Counted from the stretch's first letter, positions 44,670 through 54,306 are shown. The stretch: DNA of 55,083 bases from Gelidibacter sp035515035 (GCF_035515035.1 NZ_DATJCA010000155.1:1-55083), one strand, 5' to 3'. Notes: generated by a model from the sequence alone, not told the origin. Program-made: numbers and translations.

Positions 44670-45377
44670 TTAATCTCTTCCGCCAAAGACTTGCATTGCC
44701 CAGTATAACAACGAAGCCAAAGCCCCAATAGCAGCAACCAAATAGGTTCTTGCAGCCCATTTAAGCGCATCTTCAGATCCTTTGTATTCTTCTGGAGTCA
44801 GCATGTTTTTCCCTTTTAACCAAGCCAATGCTCTATTACTCGCATCATATTCTACAGGTAAGGTGATAAAACTGAATAAGGTTGCAAAACCCATGAATAT
44901 TAATCCGGCAATTGCAATATAGTAACCAAAGCCACCACCAGCAGCCGCACCAAGAACCAAACCTCCAATGACTAACCACTGAGACATTCCTGAAGTTACA
45001 CTTACCACCGGAACTAAAGCCGAGCGCATTTTTAAGGCACTATACGCTTGGGCATGTTGCACCGCATGACCACATTCGTGGGCAGCAACTGCAGCAGCAG
45101 CGGCGTTCCGTTGTGAATATACAGACTCACTTAAGTTAACGGTTTTATTTGCCGGGTTGTAATGATCGGTTAATTGTCCTTTTACAGAGATAACTTCCAC
45201 ATCGCTAATGCCATTATCCGCCAACATTTTTTCGGCAATTTCTTTCCCACTCATGCCATTTCTTAAATGTACTTGTGAGTATTTTTTAAATTTCTGTTTT
45301 AATTGATTGCTCACCAGCCAGCTTACCAGCGCGATGCCTCCAATTAAAATCCAATAGCCCATACCTATTCCTCCCAT
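44670..45377 (-). CDS. membrane zinc metallopeptidase, YugP family
   Basis: A 235-residue protein with an N-terminal membrane helix, the zinc site AAHECGHAVQHA (HExxH), and two or three further helices with a Gly-rich loop. The mature pattern RNGMSGKEIAEKML... YNPANKTVNLSESVY is the YugP family. It is probably an inner-membrane protease acting near the membrane surface; its substrates are unknown. Monocistronic, shares a terminator with the convergent lipoprotein. Confidence 0.92.
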   Translation of the reverse strand: MGGIGMGYWILIGGIALVSWLVSNQLKQKFKKYSQVHLRNGMSGKEIAEKMLADNGISDVEVISVKGQLTDHYNPANKTVNLSESVYSQRNAAAAAVAAHECGHAVQHAQAYSALKMRSALVPVVSVTSGMSQWLVIGGLVLGAAAGGGFGYYIAIAGLIFMGFATLFSFITLPVEYDASNRALAWLKGKNMLTPEEYKGSEDALKWAARTYLVAAIGALASLLYWAMQVFGGRD

Positions 45378-45508
45378 ATTGATTTTTTTTTAAATTCTAA
45401 ATAAAGATAACAAAAAGTAAGCCAATTTGACAATAGGTAAATTTGTCAGTTCTTGTAAAACTTTCATTTTTATCATTGACCCAGAGGTGATTTAAACTAA
45501 ACACTTAG

Positions 45509-48500
45509 TTAACCAACAATATTTACAATCTTACCAGGAACCACAATCACTTTTTTAGGCGTGCGCCCCTCCAATTGTGCCATGGTTTTCTCATGTGCCA
45601 TCACTGCTTTTTCGATATCTTCTTTAGTCATATCCATTGGCAATTCTAATGTAAATTTAACTTTACCGTTGAAGGAAATTGGATATTTCTTACTGCTTTC
45701 TACCAAATGCTTCGCATCAAATTCGGGAAATGCTGCATCAGAAATGGATTCCTTGTTCCCCAATTGGCTCCACAATTCTTCTGCGATATGTGGCGCATAA
45801 GGTGATAATAGAATCAACAAAGGCTCCAAAATTTCTTTACTGTTACATTTTTGAGTTGTCAATTCGTTTACGGCAATCATAAATGTGGAAACTGAAGTAT
45901 TGAATGAAAAGCTTTCAATATCTTCTTCAACTTTTTTAATGGTTTTGTGGAGGGTTTTTAAGGCCTCTGCTGTAGGTTCAACATCCGTCACATTTAAACC
46001 GTTGTCGCCCATATACAATTTCCAAAGTTTTTTGAGGAAACCGTTAACCCCTGAAATCCCTGCGGTATTCCATGGTTTGGCTTGTTCCAACGGTCCAAGG
46101 AACATTTCGTACATGCGCAAACTGTCAGCGCCGTATTGTTCACAAATGGCATCTGGATTGACGACGTTGTATTTGGATTTGGACATTTTTTCGACTTCGC
46201 GAGTCACTTTAAAAGTTTCTCTTGTTTCTTCTCCAGATTGAATAATCTTTCCACTCTCACCTATGAAAATGGCATTTTTATAATCTTCGCCAAATTCTTT
46301 ATCATTTTTCAATCCGTGAATATCTAATTCATCGGAAGCATTCACATATTCTACTTTAACTCTTATAGGGAGAATTGAGATTGTTACAAGATATTTATCC
46401 GGATTTAAGTATTCGGAATTAGGAACAAGTTCACTGATTTTTGAATAATACGCCTTATAAAGACTCCTATGTTCCGCACTATTAACATTCTTAATCCCTT
46501 TAGAATCTAAGTAAGGTCCAACTCCGCTTAATGTGTCAGTTATATATGTTTCAGATTTGGGCCTTATAATTTCAATTATACCTTCAGAAGTCACCTTAGG
46601 ATTGTCCCAATTAGCTTTAGAAATCATGATGGATTCTACCCTTAAACTCAAGGCACTCGTCCCCAAAATCATTCCTTGGTTGATCAGCTTTTTAAAAGGT
46701 TCTTCGATATTGACAAAACCTCTGTCTTTCAAAAACTTCACCCAAAAACGAGAATAAAGTAGATGGCCTGTGGCGTGTTCGCTTCCGCCAATGTATAAAT
46801 CGACGTCTTTCCAATATTCTAAAGCTTCCTCACTGGCAAATGCTTCATCATTCTGAGCGTCCATATATCTGAAGAAATACCAAGAACTTCCCGCCCAACC
46901 CGGCATGGTGTTCAACTCAAGAGGAAAAACCGTTTTATGATCAATCAACTCATTACTGACCACTGAAGACTGTTCAACGTCCCATGCCCAAACATCGGCG
47001 CGTCCTAAAGGTGGTTCTCCGGATTCAGTTGGCAAATATTTTTCTACTTCTGGCAATCGGATTGGTAAATGTTTTTTATCAATCATTTGTGGCATTCCGT
47101 TTACATAATACACTGGGAATGGCTCACCCCAATAACGCTGACGGGAGAAAACCGCATCACGCAATCGGTAATTGATTTTTCCTTCACCTTGACCTAATTT
47201 CTCAAGTTCTAAAATGACTTTTTTGGTAGCTTCTTTATACGATAAACCGTTTAAAAAATCAGAATTTGCAATGACCACATTGTCTTTGGATGCATAGGCT
47301 TCTTCAGAAATGTCAATGCCTTCAAAAATATTAGGAATTGGAATGTTGAAGTGTTTTGCAAAATCATAATCACGTTGGTCGCCACACGGCACAGACATCA
47401 CTGCACCTGTACCGTAGCCCGCCAAAACATAATCACCAATCCAAATTGGGATAGGTTCTTTTGAGAAGGGATGTTCGGCATAGGCACCTGTAAATACACC
47501 AGTAATGGTTTTGACGTCGGACATACGGTCGCGTTCACTTCGTTTGGCAGTCGACTGTATATAAGCTTCAACTTCTGATTTGTGCAATGGAGTGGTAATC
47601 TGCGAAACTAAATCGTGTTCTGGTGCAAGTGTCATAAAAGAAACTCCGAAAATAGTGTCGGGACGCGTCGTAAAAACCGGAATCTTGAACTCGGAATCCT
47701 GAACTCGGAACTCAACTTGAGCTCCAATCGACTTTCCAATCCAGTTACGCTGGCTTTCTTTGAGAGATTCCGTCCAGTCAATATCATTCAAACCTTGAAG
47801 TAAGCGTTCGGCATAGGCAGAAATTCGCATACTCCATTGGGTCATTTTCTTCCTGATTACTGAATGGCCACCACGTTCTGAAACACCATTGACAATTTCG
47901 TCATTGGCTAAAACGGTTCCTAAAGCAGGGCACCAATTGACTTCAGTTTCTGCCAAATAGGTTAATCTATATTTTAAAAGAATTTCTTGTTGTTTTTCTG
48001 ACGAGAAAGCAGTCCAATCTGATGCTGAAAATGTTTCGATATGGTCGTCACAAACTGCATCAACTTTGGCATTTCCTTCGGAAGCAAAAATTGCAGTCAA
48101 CGTATCAATCGATTCAGCTTTATTAGATGTATTATTATACCAAGACTCGAACAATTGGATAAAAATCCATTGGGTCCATTTATAGTACGACGGATCTGAC
48201 GTCCGTACTTCCCTGCTCCAATCGAATGAAAACCCGATTTGATCCAACTGTCGTCGATAGGTTTTGATGTTTTCTTCAGTAGTGACCGCTGGGTGTTGCC
48301 CTGTTTGAATGGCATACTGCTCTGCAGGCAAACCAAAACTGTCATAACCTTGAGGATGCAACACATTAAAACCTTTGTGACGTTTGTAACGGGAATAAAT
48401 ATCGCTGGCAATATAACCTAACGGATGTCCTACATGGAGTCCCGCCCCGCTGGGGTAAGGGAACATGTCCAAAACATAATATTTTGGTTTATCACTGTTA

Positions 48501-48577
48501 TTTTCGGCTTTGAAGGTTTGGTTTTTCGCCCAAAAGTCTTGCCATTTTTTTTCTATCTCGTTAAAATTGTAGTACAT
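45509..48577 (-). CDS. leuS: leucyl-tRNA synthetase with an enlarged insertion before KMSKS
   Basis: A 1022-residue class I synthetase that charges tRNA-Leu. The HIGH motif is HVGH at 48-51, the CP1 editing domain runs about 230-460 (FTTRPDTIFGVSF with the editing Thr-rich loop and GTGAVMSVPCGDQRD), and KMSKS is at 797-801. Between GMILGT (635-640) and KMSKS there are about 155 residues, whereas the flavobacterial homologues I recall have roughly half that. The extra sequence near 650-735 is polar and mixed alpha/beta. The anticodon-binding domain follows, with no break in frame. A TAAATTTG promoter element lies 39 bases upstream. Confidence 0.96.
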   Translation of the reverse strand: MYYNFNEIEKKWQDFWAKNQTFKAENNSDKPKYYVLDMFPYPSGAGLHVGHPLGYIASDIYSRYKRHKGFNVLHPQGYDSFGLPAEQYAIQTGQHPAVTTEENIKTYRRQLDQIGFSFDWSREVRTSDPSYYKWTQWIFIQLFESWYNNTSNKAESIDTLTAIFASEGNAKVDAVCDDHIETFSASDWTAFSSEKQQEILLKYRLTYLAETEVNWCPALGTVLANDEIVNGVSERGGHSVIRKKMTQWSMRISAYAERLLQGLNDIDWTESLKESQRNWIGKSIGAQVEFRVQDSEFKIPVFTTRPDTIFGVSFMTLAPEHDLVSQITTPLHKSEVEAYIQSTAKRSERDRMSDVKTITGVFTGAYAEHPFSKEPIPIWIGDYVLAGYGTGAVMSVPCGDQRDYDFAKHFNIPIPNIFEGIDISEEAYASKDNVVIANSDFLNGLSYKEATKKVILELEKLGQGEGKINYRLRDAVFSRQRYWGEPFPVYYVNGMPQMIDKKHLPIRLPEVEKYLPTESGEPPLGRADVWAWDVEQSSVVSNELIDHKTVFPLELNTMPGWAGSSWYFFRYMDAQNDEAFASEEALEYWKDVDLYIGGSEHATGHLLYSRFWVKFLKDRGFVNIEEPFKKLINQGMILGTSALSLRVESIMISKANWDNPKVTSEGIIEIIRPKSETYITDTLSGVGPYLDSKGIKNVNSAEHRSLYKAYYSKISELVPNSEYLNPDKYLVTISILPIRVKVEYVNASDELDIHGLKNDKEFGEDYKNAIFIGESGKIIQSGEETRETFKVTREVEKMSKSKYNVVNPDAICEQYGADSLRMYEMFLGPLEQAKPWNTAGISGVNGFLKKLWKLYMGDNGLNVTDVEPTAEALKTLHKTIKKVEEDIESFSFNTSVSTFMIAVNELTTQKCNSKEILEPLLILLSPYAPHIAEELWSQLGNKESISDAAFPEFDAKHLVESSKKYPISFNGKVKFTLELPMDMTKEDIEKAVMAHEKTMAQLEGRTPKKVIVVPGKIVNIVG

Positions 48578-48616
48578 ATAACTTGGTATCGTTGATCTCT
48601 CGCATTATTCAGCCTG

Positions 48617-48624
48617 CAAATTTA
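48617..48624 (-). promoter_or_regulatory. -7 element of leuS
   Basis: Reads TAAATTTG followed by CAG on the minus strand, 39 bases before the leuS ATG. Confidence 0.55.
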
Positions 48625-48714
48625 AACTTATTATAACAATGTTGAAAGTTTAAACGTTGTAAACCTTAACAGATTAGATTTCTTTCATATTTTTACAACT
48701 TCAACTAAAATTCT

Positions 48715-49593
48715 ATGAGTTCATCTTTTGACAGATATCAAAAACGGAAGCTAATTTCGTCTTACTTTTCTGTGGTTATCAGTATTGCCTTGGTCCTTTT
48801 CTTATTGGGCTGTTTAGGACTTTTGGTATTAAATGCCAAAAAAGTTGCCGACCATTTTAAAGAGCAAGTGGTCGTGACCATTTATCTAAACGATTCTGCA
48901 AAAGAAGTTGAAGTCAAGCAGCTTGAAAAAAGTCTGGCAATGGCAGAATACACCAAAAGCACGGAATATGTTTCTAAAGAAGCAGCGGCCGAATCTATGA
49001 AAGCAGAAACTGGCGAGGACTTTATGGATTTTGTGGGCTATAATCCACTTCAAAATTCTATTGACGTTCATTTGAAAGCCGATTATGTAACCACTGAAAC
49101 TCTGGCATCCATCACCGAGGAATTGTCTACGAAGAAATTTATCGAAGAAATTAGGTATGATAATGATTTGGTGGAATTGATGAACGACAACGTCAAAAAA
49201 ATCACCTTTTGGGTTTTGGTCATCAGTGCGATCTTTACACTGATTGCGGTTTTACTGATCAACAGCTCGATCCGTTTGGCAGTGTACTCCAAGCGATTTA
49301 TCATTAAAACCATGCAGATGGTAGGTGCCACCAAAAGTTTTATCCGCAGGCCTTTTGTTTATAAAAGTGTACAATTGGGAGTTATTGGTGCCATTATCGC
49401 CTTAATTGGAATGGGCATCGTGCTCTATTATCTCAATGAAACGTTTGCGGAATTACAACTACTCTCCAACCCCATATTGATTGGCGGTTTGTTTTTGGCG
49501 ATTTTCCTATTGGGAATTCTCATTACTTGGATCAGTACATTTATTGCCACACAACGTTTCTTGAACCTGAAAACGGATGCCTTATATTATTAA
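48715..49593 (+). CDS. ftsX: cell-division permease-like protein FtsX
   Basis: A 292-residue membrane protein: one N-terminal span (about 18-40), an extracytoplasmic domain (about 45-165), then three spans, the FtsX topology. LINSSIRLAVYSKRFIIKTM followed by QMVGATKSFIRRPF is the conserved cytoplasmic loop that meets FtsE. FtsEX couples ATP hydrolysis to peptidoglycan hydrolase activation at the septum. Here ftsE is not adjacent, as in other Bacteroidota. First gene of the conserved set ftsX - DUF3098 - uppP - truB. Confidence 0.93.
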   Translation: MSSSFDRYQKRKLISSYFSVVISIALVLFLLGCLGLLVLNAKKVADHFKEQVVVTIYLNDSAKEVEVKQLEKSLAMAEYTKSTEYVSKEAAAESMKAETGEDFMDFVGYNPLQNSIDVHLKADYVTTETLASITEELSTKKFIEEIRYDNDLVELMNDNVKKITFWVLVISAIFTLIAVLLINSSIRLAVYSKRFIIKTMQMVGATKSFIRRPFVYKSVQLGVIGAIIALIGMGIVLYYLNETFAELQLLSNPILIGGLFLAIFLLGILITWISTFIATQRFLNLKTDALYY

Positions 49594-49817
49594 TGGTTCA
49601 TTTTGATTGCTTAAATCGCGACCGTTTTCGATATAAAAAACAAAGATAGTTTTGGTGTTAAGAGTGGACAAAACTTTAAGTGGAGCGAGTAGCCCCAAGC
49701 GGTCCAAAATTTTTAAAATCATTCCAAATCGTCAGCAAATCCCAAGTATTTAGATACTATTAACGAAAAGGTTTAAATAAAACCGTTAATTTGCAGCCTA
49801 TTATTATTGCAATCGTC

Positions 49818-50087
49818 ATGAAAGAAAAAAATCGAAAAGAAAGCGCTAATAACAATTTTATTTTTGGCAAGAAAAACTACAAATTTATGCTCATAGGTCT
49901 GGGTATTATCGCATTGGGATTTATATTGATGTCCGGTGGCGGTAGTGACGACCCAAATGTTTTCAATCCTGAAATTTTTAATTGGAGACGCATTCGTTTA
50001 GCACCAACTTTGGTGTTAATAGGTTTTGGCGTTCAGGTTTATGCCATTTTATTGGATCCAAACAAAAATCAAAACTCCAAATCTTAA
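49818..50087 (+). CDS. DUF3098 membrane protein
   Basis: An 89-residue protein with two membrane helices (MLIGLGIIALGFILMSGGG and LAPTLVLIGFGVQVYAILL) joined by a loop with GSDDPNVFNPEIFNWRRI, the DUF3098 signature. In Bacteroidota it is typically encoded between ftsX and uppP, which suggests a part in cell-wall assembly or division; the function is unknown. The start is the ATG at 49818; nine upstream codons are not conserved. The last codons and stop lie within a heptamer repeat. Confidence 0.9.
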   Translation: MKEKNRKESANNNFIFGKKNYKFMLIGLGIIALGFILMSGGGSDDPNVFNPEIFNWRRIRLAPTLVLIGFGVQVYAILLDPNKNQNSKS

Positions 50088-50101
50088 ATTCCAAATTCTA
50101 A
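50074..50101. repeat. four 7-bp units spanning the DUF3098 stop codon
   Basis: ACTCCAA, ATCTTAA, ATTCCAA and ATTCTAA are in phase; the second unit contains the TAA stop. The repeat therefore sets the C-terminal residues of the protein. Confidence 0.75.
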
Positions 50102-50159
50102 TGTCACGCCTATTGCCATTTTCGGTATTTAGGTTTGCATCTTGATAATTAATTATTCT

Positions 50160-51041
50160 ATGAATTTAATTGACGCTATTATTATAGCCATTATTGAAGG
50201 CCTGACTGAGTATTTACCTATTTCTTCTACAGCACACATGGGCTTTACGGCAGCTTTAATGGGTTTACCTGAAGGGGAGTTTTTAAAAATGTTTCAGGTT
50301 TCCATTCAGTTTGGCGCCATTTTATCAGTGGTTGTCTTATACTGGAAAAAGTTTTTCGATTTTTCCAATCTCAACTTTTATCTCAAATTAGTCATTGCAG
50401 TACTTCCTGCATTGGTTTTAGGTTATTTGTTTGATGATGCAATCGAATCGGTATTAGGAAATCAAATTGCCATTTCGAGCGTATTGATTTTGGGTGGGTT
50501 TGTATTGATCTTTGCAGATAAATGGTTTCAAAATCCAAAAATTTTAGACGAAAAAGACATTCCTAGAAAAAAAGCACTGATCATTGGTTTTTGGCAGTGT
50601 TTAGCCATGATGCCTGGAACGAGCCGCTCTGCAGCATCAATTATTGGCGGAATGTCGCAAGGATTGAGCAGAAAAGCGTCGGCGGAATTTTCATTTTTCC
50701 TGGCTGTACCAACAATGGCAGCCGTGACCGTATATTCAATATTTGTAAAAACCTGGGGAAAAGGAACCACAAATGAAATGAAAGGCTACGAAATGATTTT
50801 GCAAGATCAATTTCACATCATGCTGTTTATAATTGGCAATGTGGTTGCATTTGTGGTGGCCATGATTGCTATTAAATTTTTCATTGCTTTCCTAACCAAA
50901 TATGGTTTTAAAGCTTGGGGGTGGTACAGAATTGTGATTGGCATAATTTTATTAGTGTATTTCTGGAATGTTCCACAAAACGAAATTCAGGATCAAAATA
51001 GTTCTGAAATAACTTCGATACAACAGTCTACAAATGATTAA
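50160..51041 (+). CDS. uppP: undecaprenyl-diphosphatase UppP (BacA)
   Basis: A 293-residue membrane enzyme from the ATG at 50160. The two family motifs are EGLTEYLPISSTAHM and MMPGTSRSAASIIGG, and about eight spans are seen. It dephosphorylates undecaprenyl pyrophosphate on the periplasmic side to recycle the lipid carrier for peptidoglycan and O-antigen. Its stop lies 8 bp inside truB, so the two are coupled. The tail after the last span is polar and longer than usual. Confidence 0.95.
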   Translation: MNLIDAIIIAIIEGLTEYLPISSTAHMGFTAALMGLPEGEFLKMFQVSIQFGAILSVVVLYWKKFFDFSNLNFYLKLVIAVLPALVLGYLFDDAIESVLGNQIAISSVLILGGFVLIFADKWFQNPKILDEKDIPRKKALIIGFWQCLAMMPGTSRSAASIIGGMSQGLSRKASAEFSFFLAVPTMAAVTVYSIFVKTWGKGTTNEMKGYEMILQDQFHIMLFIIGNVVAFVVAMIAIKFFIAFLTKYGFKAWGWYRIVIGIILLVYFWNVPQNEIQDQNSSEITSIQQSTND

Positions 51042-51729
51042 AGTAGAAAATTTTCAGGAAGGAAAAGTTCTTTTAATTGACAAACCATTGCATTGGACCT
51101 CCTTTCAAGTGGTGAACAAACTGCGTTGGGAAATACGTCGTGCCTTCAAGATTAAAAAAATCAAAGTTGGTCATGCCGGAACTTTAGATCCTTTGGCTAC
51201 AGGCTTATTGGTGATCTGCACAGGAAAAATGACCAAAAATATTGATAGTTTTCAAGCACAAATCAAAGAATATACGGGCACTTTTGTTTTAGGAAGTTCA
51301 ACACCATCTTACGATTTAGAAACTGAAATCGATCAAATCTATCCCACTGAACATTTGACTGAGGAATTAATCCGCAATGCTACCCAGCAATTTATTGGAG
51401 AAATCGCTCAATTTCCACCTGTATTTTCCGCACTAAAAAAGGATGGCAAACGCCTATATGAATTTGCTCGAGCTGGAGAAGCCGTGGATATTCCTTCTAG
51501 ACAAGTGCACATTTCAGAATTTGAAATCACACGAATCAACAATCTAGAGGTCAACTTCAGGGTGATCTGTAGTAAAGGCACTTATATTCGGTCCTTAGCT
51601 AATGATTTTGGAAAAGCGCTTAATTCGGGTGCGCATTTATCGGCTTTGAGACGGACTAAAATTGGCGATTTTAATGTTGATAATGCCGTAGGCGTTGAAG
51701 AGTTTATTAAATCCCTTCCTTCGGAATAG
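51034..51729 (+). CDS. truB: tRNA pseudouridine(55) synthase TruB
   Basis: A 231-residue enzyme with catalytic Asp52 in GHAGTLDPLATGLL, and KEYTGTFVLGSSTPSYDLE and CSKGTYIRSLANDFG as the other conserved blocks. It makes the universal pseudouridine at position 55 of the tRNA T-loop. The N-terminal KVLLIDKPLHWTSFQVV is typical. It overlaps uppP by 8 bp and is the last gene of this set. Slightly short because no C-terminal PUA domain is present, as in other members from this phylum. Confidence 0.96.
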   Translation: MIKVENFQEGKVLLIDKPLHWTSFQVVNKLRWEIRRAFKIKKIKVGHAGTLDPLATGLLVICTGKMTKNIDSFQAQIKEYTGTFVLGSSTPSYDLETEIDQIYPTEHLTEELIRNATQQFIGEIAQFPPVFSALKKDGKRLYEFARAGEAVDIPSRQVHISEFEITRINNLEVNFRVICSKGTYIRSLANDFGKALNSGAHLSALRRTKIGDFNVDNAVGVEEFIKSLPSE

Positions 51730-52138
51730 TTTTTGATGAAGTAATACCAGTTGATGGAGACGCTCCCGTAGCTACATTAACATTAAGTAGTTGTGACAAG
51801 AATTATATTTTACAACCTGAAATTTGGTATATAATTATAAACTTATCGATTTCACGACGCTTTTTTTTACAAGGTGATAAAGAAAACTTTTACCACTGGA
51901 GAAAGTTCTGAAAAAAGATCCATTTACAATAAGGAATTGGTACAGAGCATTTAATGCGAATTTTAAAATTCATGGTTAAGAGGTCTGGATTTATAGAAAA
52001 CGCTTCGGATACAAACAACAAGAGAAACTTTCAAGTGTATCAGTTTTTCTTGAATTCATGGTGTTTTAAAACTTTTTTACTTAATTTGACGTATATATTG
52101 GTGCACAACATCATTGTAAATCATTAAAAAACGAATTT
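51730..52138 (+). other. gene-free stretch, possibly decayed coding DNA
   Basis: No intact gene is seen in these 409 bases. Short blocks translate sensibly in different frames (for example DPFTIRNWYRAFNANF near 51.92-51.97 kb), which hints at a broken gene, but I cannot assign a family. Confidence 0.3.
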
Positions 52139-52924
52139 TTGGAATTTATAGATAAACATAAAGCTTTAATACTTACCATTTTAATCAGTGGCACCTTAGT
52201 GCTTGCTATGTTTGCACTTGGCATCAAACAGCAAACTGAAGCCATGGCGGAAAGCTATTATGAACTGCCGCCACCTCTAACACCAGAGGAGCAGAAAATT
52301 CTAGAGGAGTTGGCATTAAGCGATCCTAATATTTCAGAAACCAATAAGGCCTATAATTCGGAGAACGAGTTTAAGGAGATTATGAAGAATTTCAAAACGG
52401 TCAATTCAGACGATTTTGATAAGAATGCAAAAAAAACAGAAACCGAGGATTCTGAAACCCCAGAGGAAGTTACGGATGTAGAAAATAACCCTGTAGCAGA
52501 AGATTACTCCCTCAATGAAAACGAACTGTCATCCTATAGTAAGATCAATAACGTCATTGCTATGCGGTCAGCTCAAAAGCGTCAATCGGCCAAATCAACG
52601 GGCAACAATAGTACTAATAACTTATCAAATAATTCTGCATTGAACACCAATAGCAGTGTTTCTTACAGTTTAGTCAACCGGAAAGACAAACATTTACCGC
52701 CTCCGGTATATCTCTGTGAAGAAAGCGGGACAATAGTCATTAATATTTCCGTAAATAATTTCGGCGAAGTCATTGATGCTTATGTCAACACCTCTTCCAC
52801 CTCAAAAAACGCCTGCCTAATTGAAAGTGCCTTGCAGTATGCCAATGAGGCACGTTTTAGCCCTGATGCAGCCAAGGCCAAGCAGATTGGTTCTATTACC
52901 TATCATTTTAAAGGGAAGAACTAA
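52139..52924 (+). CDS. TonB-like periplasmic-spanning protein
   Basis: A 261-residue protein with a single N-terminal membrane helix (ALILTILISGTLVLAMFAL), a long acidic, Asn/Ser-rich linker, and a folded C-terminal domain whose GTIVINISVNNFGEVIDAYV resembles the TonB C-terminal fold. That suggests it links inner-membrane energy or a receptor across the periplasm, but the classic Pro-rich rigid linker is missing. It starts at a TTG, since no ATG fits. Monocistronic. The TonB similarity is from general pattern only. Confidence 0.7.
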   Translation: MEFIDKHKALILTILISGTLVLAMFALGIKQQTEAMAESYYELPPPLTPEEQKILEELALSDPNISETNKAYNSENEFKEIMKNFKTVNSDDFDKNAKKTETEDSETPEEVTDVENNPVAEDYSLNENELSSYSKINNVIAMRSAQKRQSAKSTGNNSTNNLSNNSALNTNSSVSYSLVNRKDKHLPPPVYLCEESGTIVINISVNNFGEVIDAYVNTSSTSKNACLIESALQYANEARFSPDAAKAKQIGSITYHFKGKN

Positions 52925-53026
52925 AATTAGCCCCTCCCTTTAATATTTTATCATAATTCTGACCGTTTCAAAGTGAAGGTCAACTTCCTAAATTGTACGA
53001 TTCCAGAATTTATCTTCGGCTTCTTT

Positions 53027-53650
53027 TTAGGAAATTTTCATAAGTTTCAACAAATCTGAAATCGTATTTTGACCTTTATCTTTATTGTACCACCCTTGTA
53101 AGATTTCCTTAAATTCCTCAGTAATCATACCGTGTTCAGCTAAGTAATCATTTACCAATTGAGTAGCTGCATCAGGTCGTGGACCAAAAGTTCCAAGAAC
53201 CTCTCCTGATCCCTTATCTATCATGATCAACTTAGGAATTGATTTTCCTCCATTGGTCAAAAACTGTTGCATAAGTGCATCATTCTCATCGCGTAAAACT
53301 AATTTCAAATCGATATTGGAGTTCAGTTCTGCGATTTTATTGATAACAGGAATCACGTGTGCCGCATCGCCGCACCAACTTTCAGTAAGTACCAACCAGG
53401 TAACATCTCCTTTGTATGACTTTATTTTTTCTTGAGCTTCTACTGGAACCTTAATGGTTTTATCCCAACGTTTCATACGTTGTTCGTTCAAAACCGTATA
53501 AGCAACCAAATCAAGACTTTTATCCAATCCAGTGGTGGCTTGGTTTTTAATTAAATCTGCCATTAACAATCTGTATTCTTTATATGACATACTGTTGTTC
53601 AAGCTTTCTTTAATGATTTTTTTTAATTTGTTGTGTGTGATAGTATCCAT
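53027..53650 (-). CDS. thioredoxin-fold protein with WCGDA motif
   Basis: A 207-residue thioredoxin-like protein. In place of WCGPC it has WCGDA (LTESWCGDAAHVIPVINKI), so only one of the two redox cysteines is kept. The fold continues with DLKLVLRDENDALMQQFL and the cis-Pro region KSIPKLIMID. With one cysteine it could be a monothiol reductase or bacillithiol/ glutathione-like transferase. There is no signal peptide. Adjacent to and divergent from tag, 89 bp apart. Confidence 0.85.
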   Translation of the reverse strand: MDTITHNKLKKIIKESLNNSMSYKEYRLLMADLIKNQATTGLDKSLDLVAYTVLNEQRMKRWDKTIKVPVEAQEKIKSYKGDVTWLVLTESWCGDAAHVIPVINKIAELNSNIDLKLVLRDENDALMQQFLTNGGKSIPKLIMIDKGSGEVLGTFGPRPDAATQLVNDYLAEHGMITEEFKEILQGWYNKDKGQNTISDLLKLMKIS

Positions 53651-53739
53651 AAATATATTTTTTGCAAATTTAACCCTATTTTATGTGTTATTGGGTAACC
53701 CTGGTTACATTAGTGATTCTAATCAAATTATCTTAGACA

Positions 53740-54306
53740 ATGGAAAAACAAAGATGCGGTTGGTGCGAAGGCGATGCCCTTTATGAGTTATATCACGATA
53801 AAGAATGGGGAGTTCCGGTTAAAGACGATGCTACTCTTTTTGAGTTTTTGGTTTTGGAAACTTTTCAGGCAGGATTGAGTTGGATTACCATTTTACGCAA
53901 ACGCGAAAATTTCAGGACTGCATTTGATGCGTTCGATTATGAGAAAATAGCAGGTTATAATCAAGATAAAATAGATAGTCTAATTCAAGATGCAGGCATA
54001 ATCAGAAATAAATTAAAAGTCCACGCTACGGTTACCAATGCACAGCTCTTTATAAAAGTTCAGGAAGAATTTGGATCTTTCTCCAATTATATTTGGGGAT
54101 TTGTAGGTGGTAAACCTATTAAAAACAGAGTTATAAACTACAAAGAAGCAGCTCCTACAACAGCCCAAAGTGATGCGTTGAGCAAAAATTTAAAAAAACG
54201 AGGTTTTAAATTTGTGGGCTCTACGGTGATGTATGCCTATATGCAGGCTGTTGGAATGGTCAATGATCATGAGGTGGATTGTTTTAGATACGGAGAAATT
54301 CCATAA
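53740..54306 (+). CDS. tag: DNA-3-methyladenine glycosylase I
   Basis: A 188-residue base-excision repair glycosylase. The zinc ligands are Cys6 (RCGWC) and His19 (LYHDKEWG) near the N-terminus, with His and Cys of NDHEVDCF near the C-terminus. LFEFLVLETFQAGLSWITIL holds the base-recognition residues. It removes 3-methyladenine from alkylated DNA. Length is typical. The 3' end is directly followed by a cluster of short-period repeats. Confidence 0.96.
   Translation: MEKQRCGWCEGDALYELYHDKEWGVPVKDDATLFEFLVLETFQAGLSWITILRKRENFRTAFDAFDYEKIAGYNQDKIDSLIQDAGIIRNKLKVHATVTNAQLFIKVQEEFGSFSNYIWGFVGGKPIKNRVINYKEAAPTTAQSDALSKNLKKRGFKFVGSTVMYAYMQAVGMVNDHEVDCFRYGEIP

Noticed and set aside
45509..48577. Intein in LeuS
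   Set aside because: The extra sequence has no splice-junction Cys/Ser start with a His-Asn end, and it is too short for an intein with endonuclease.
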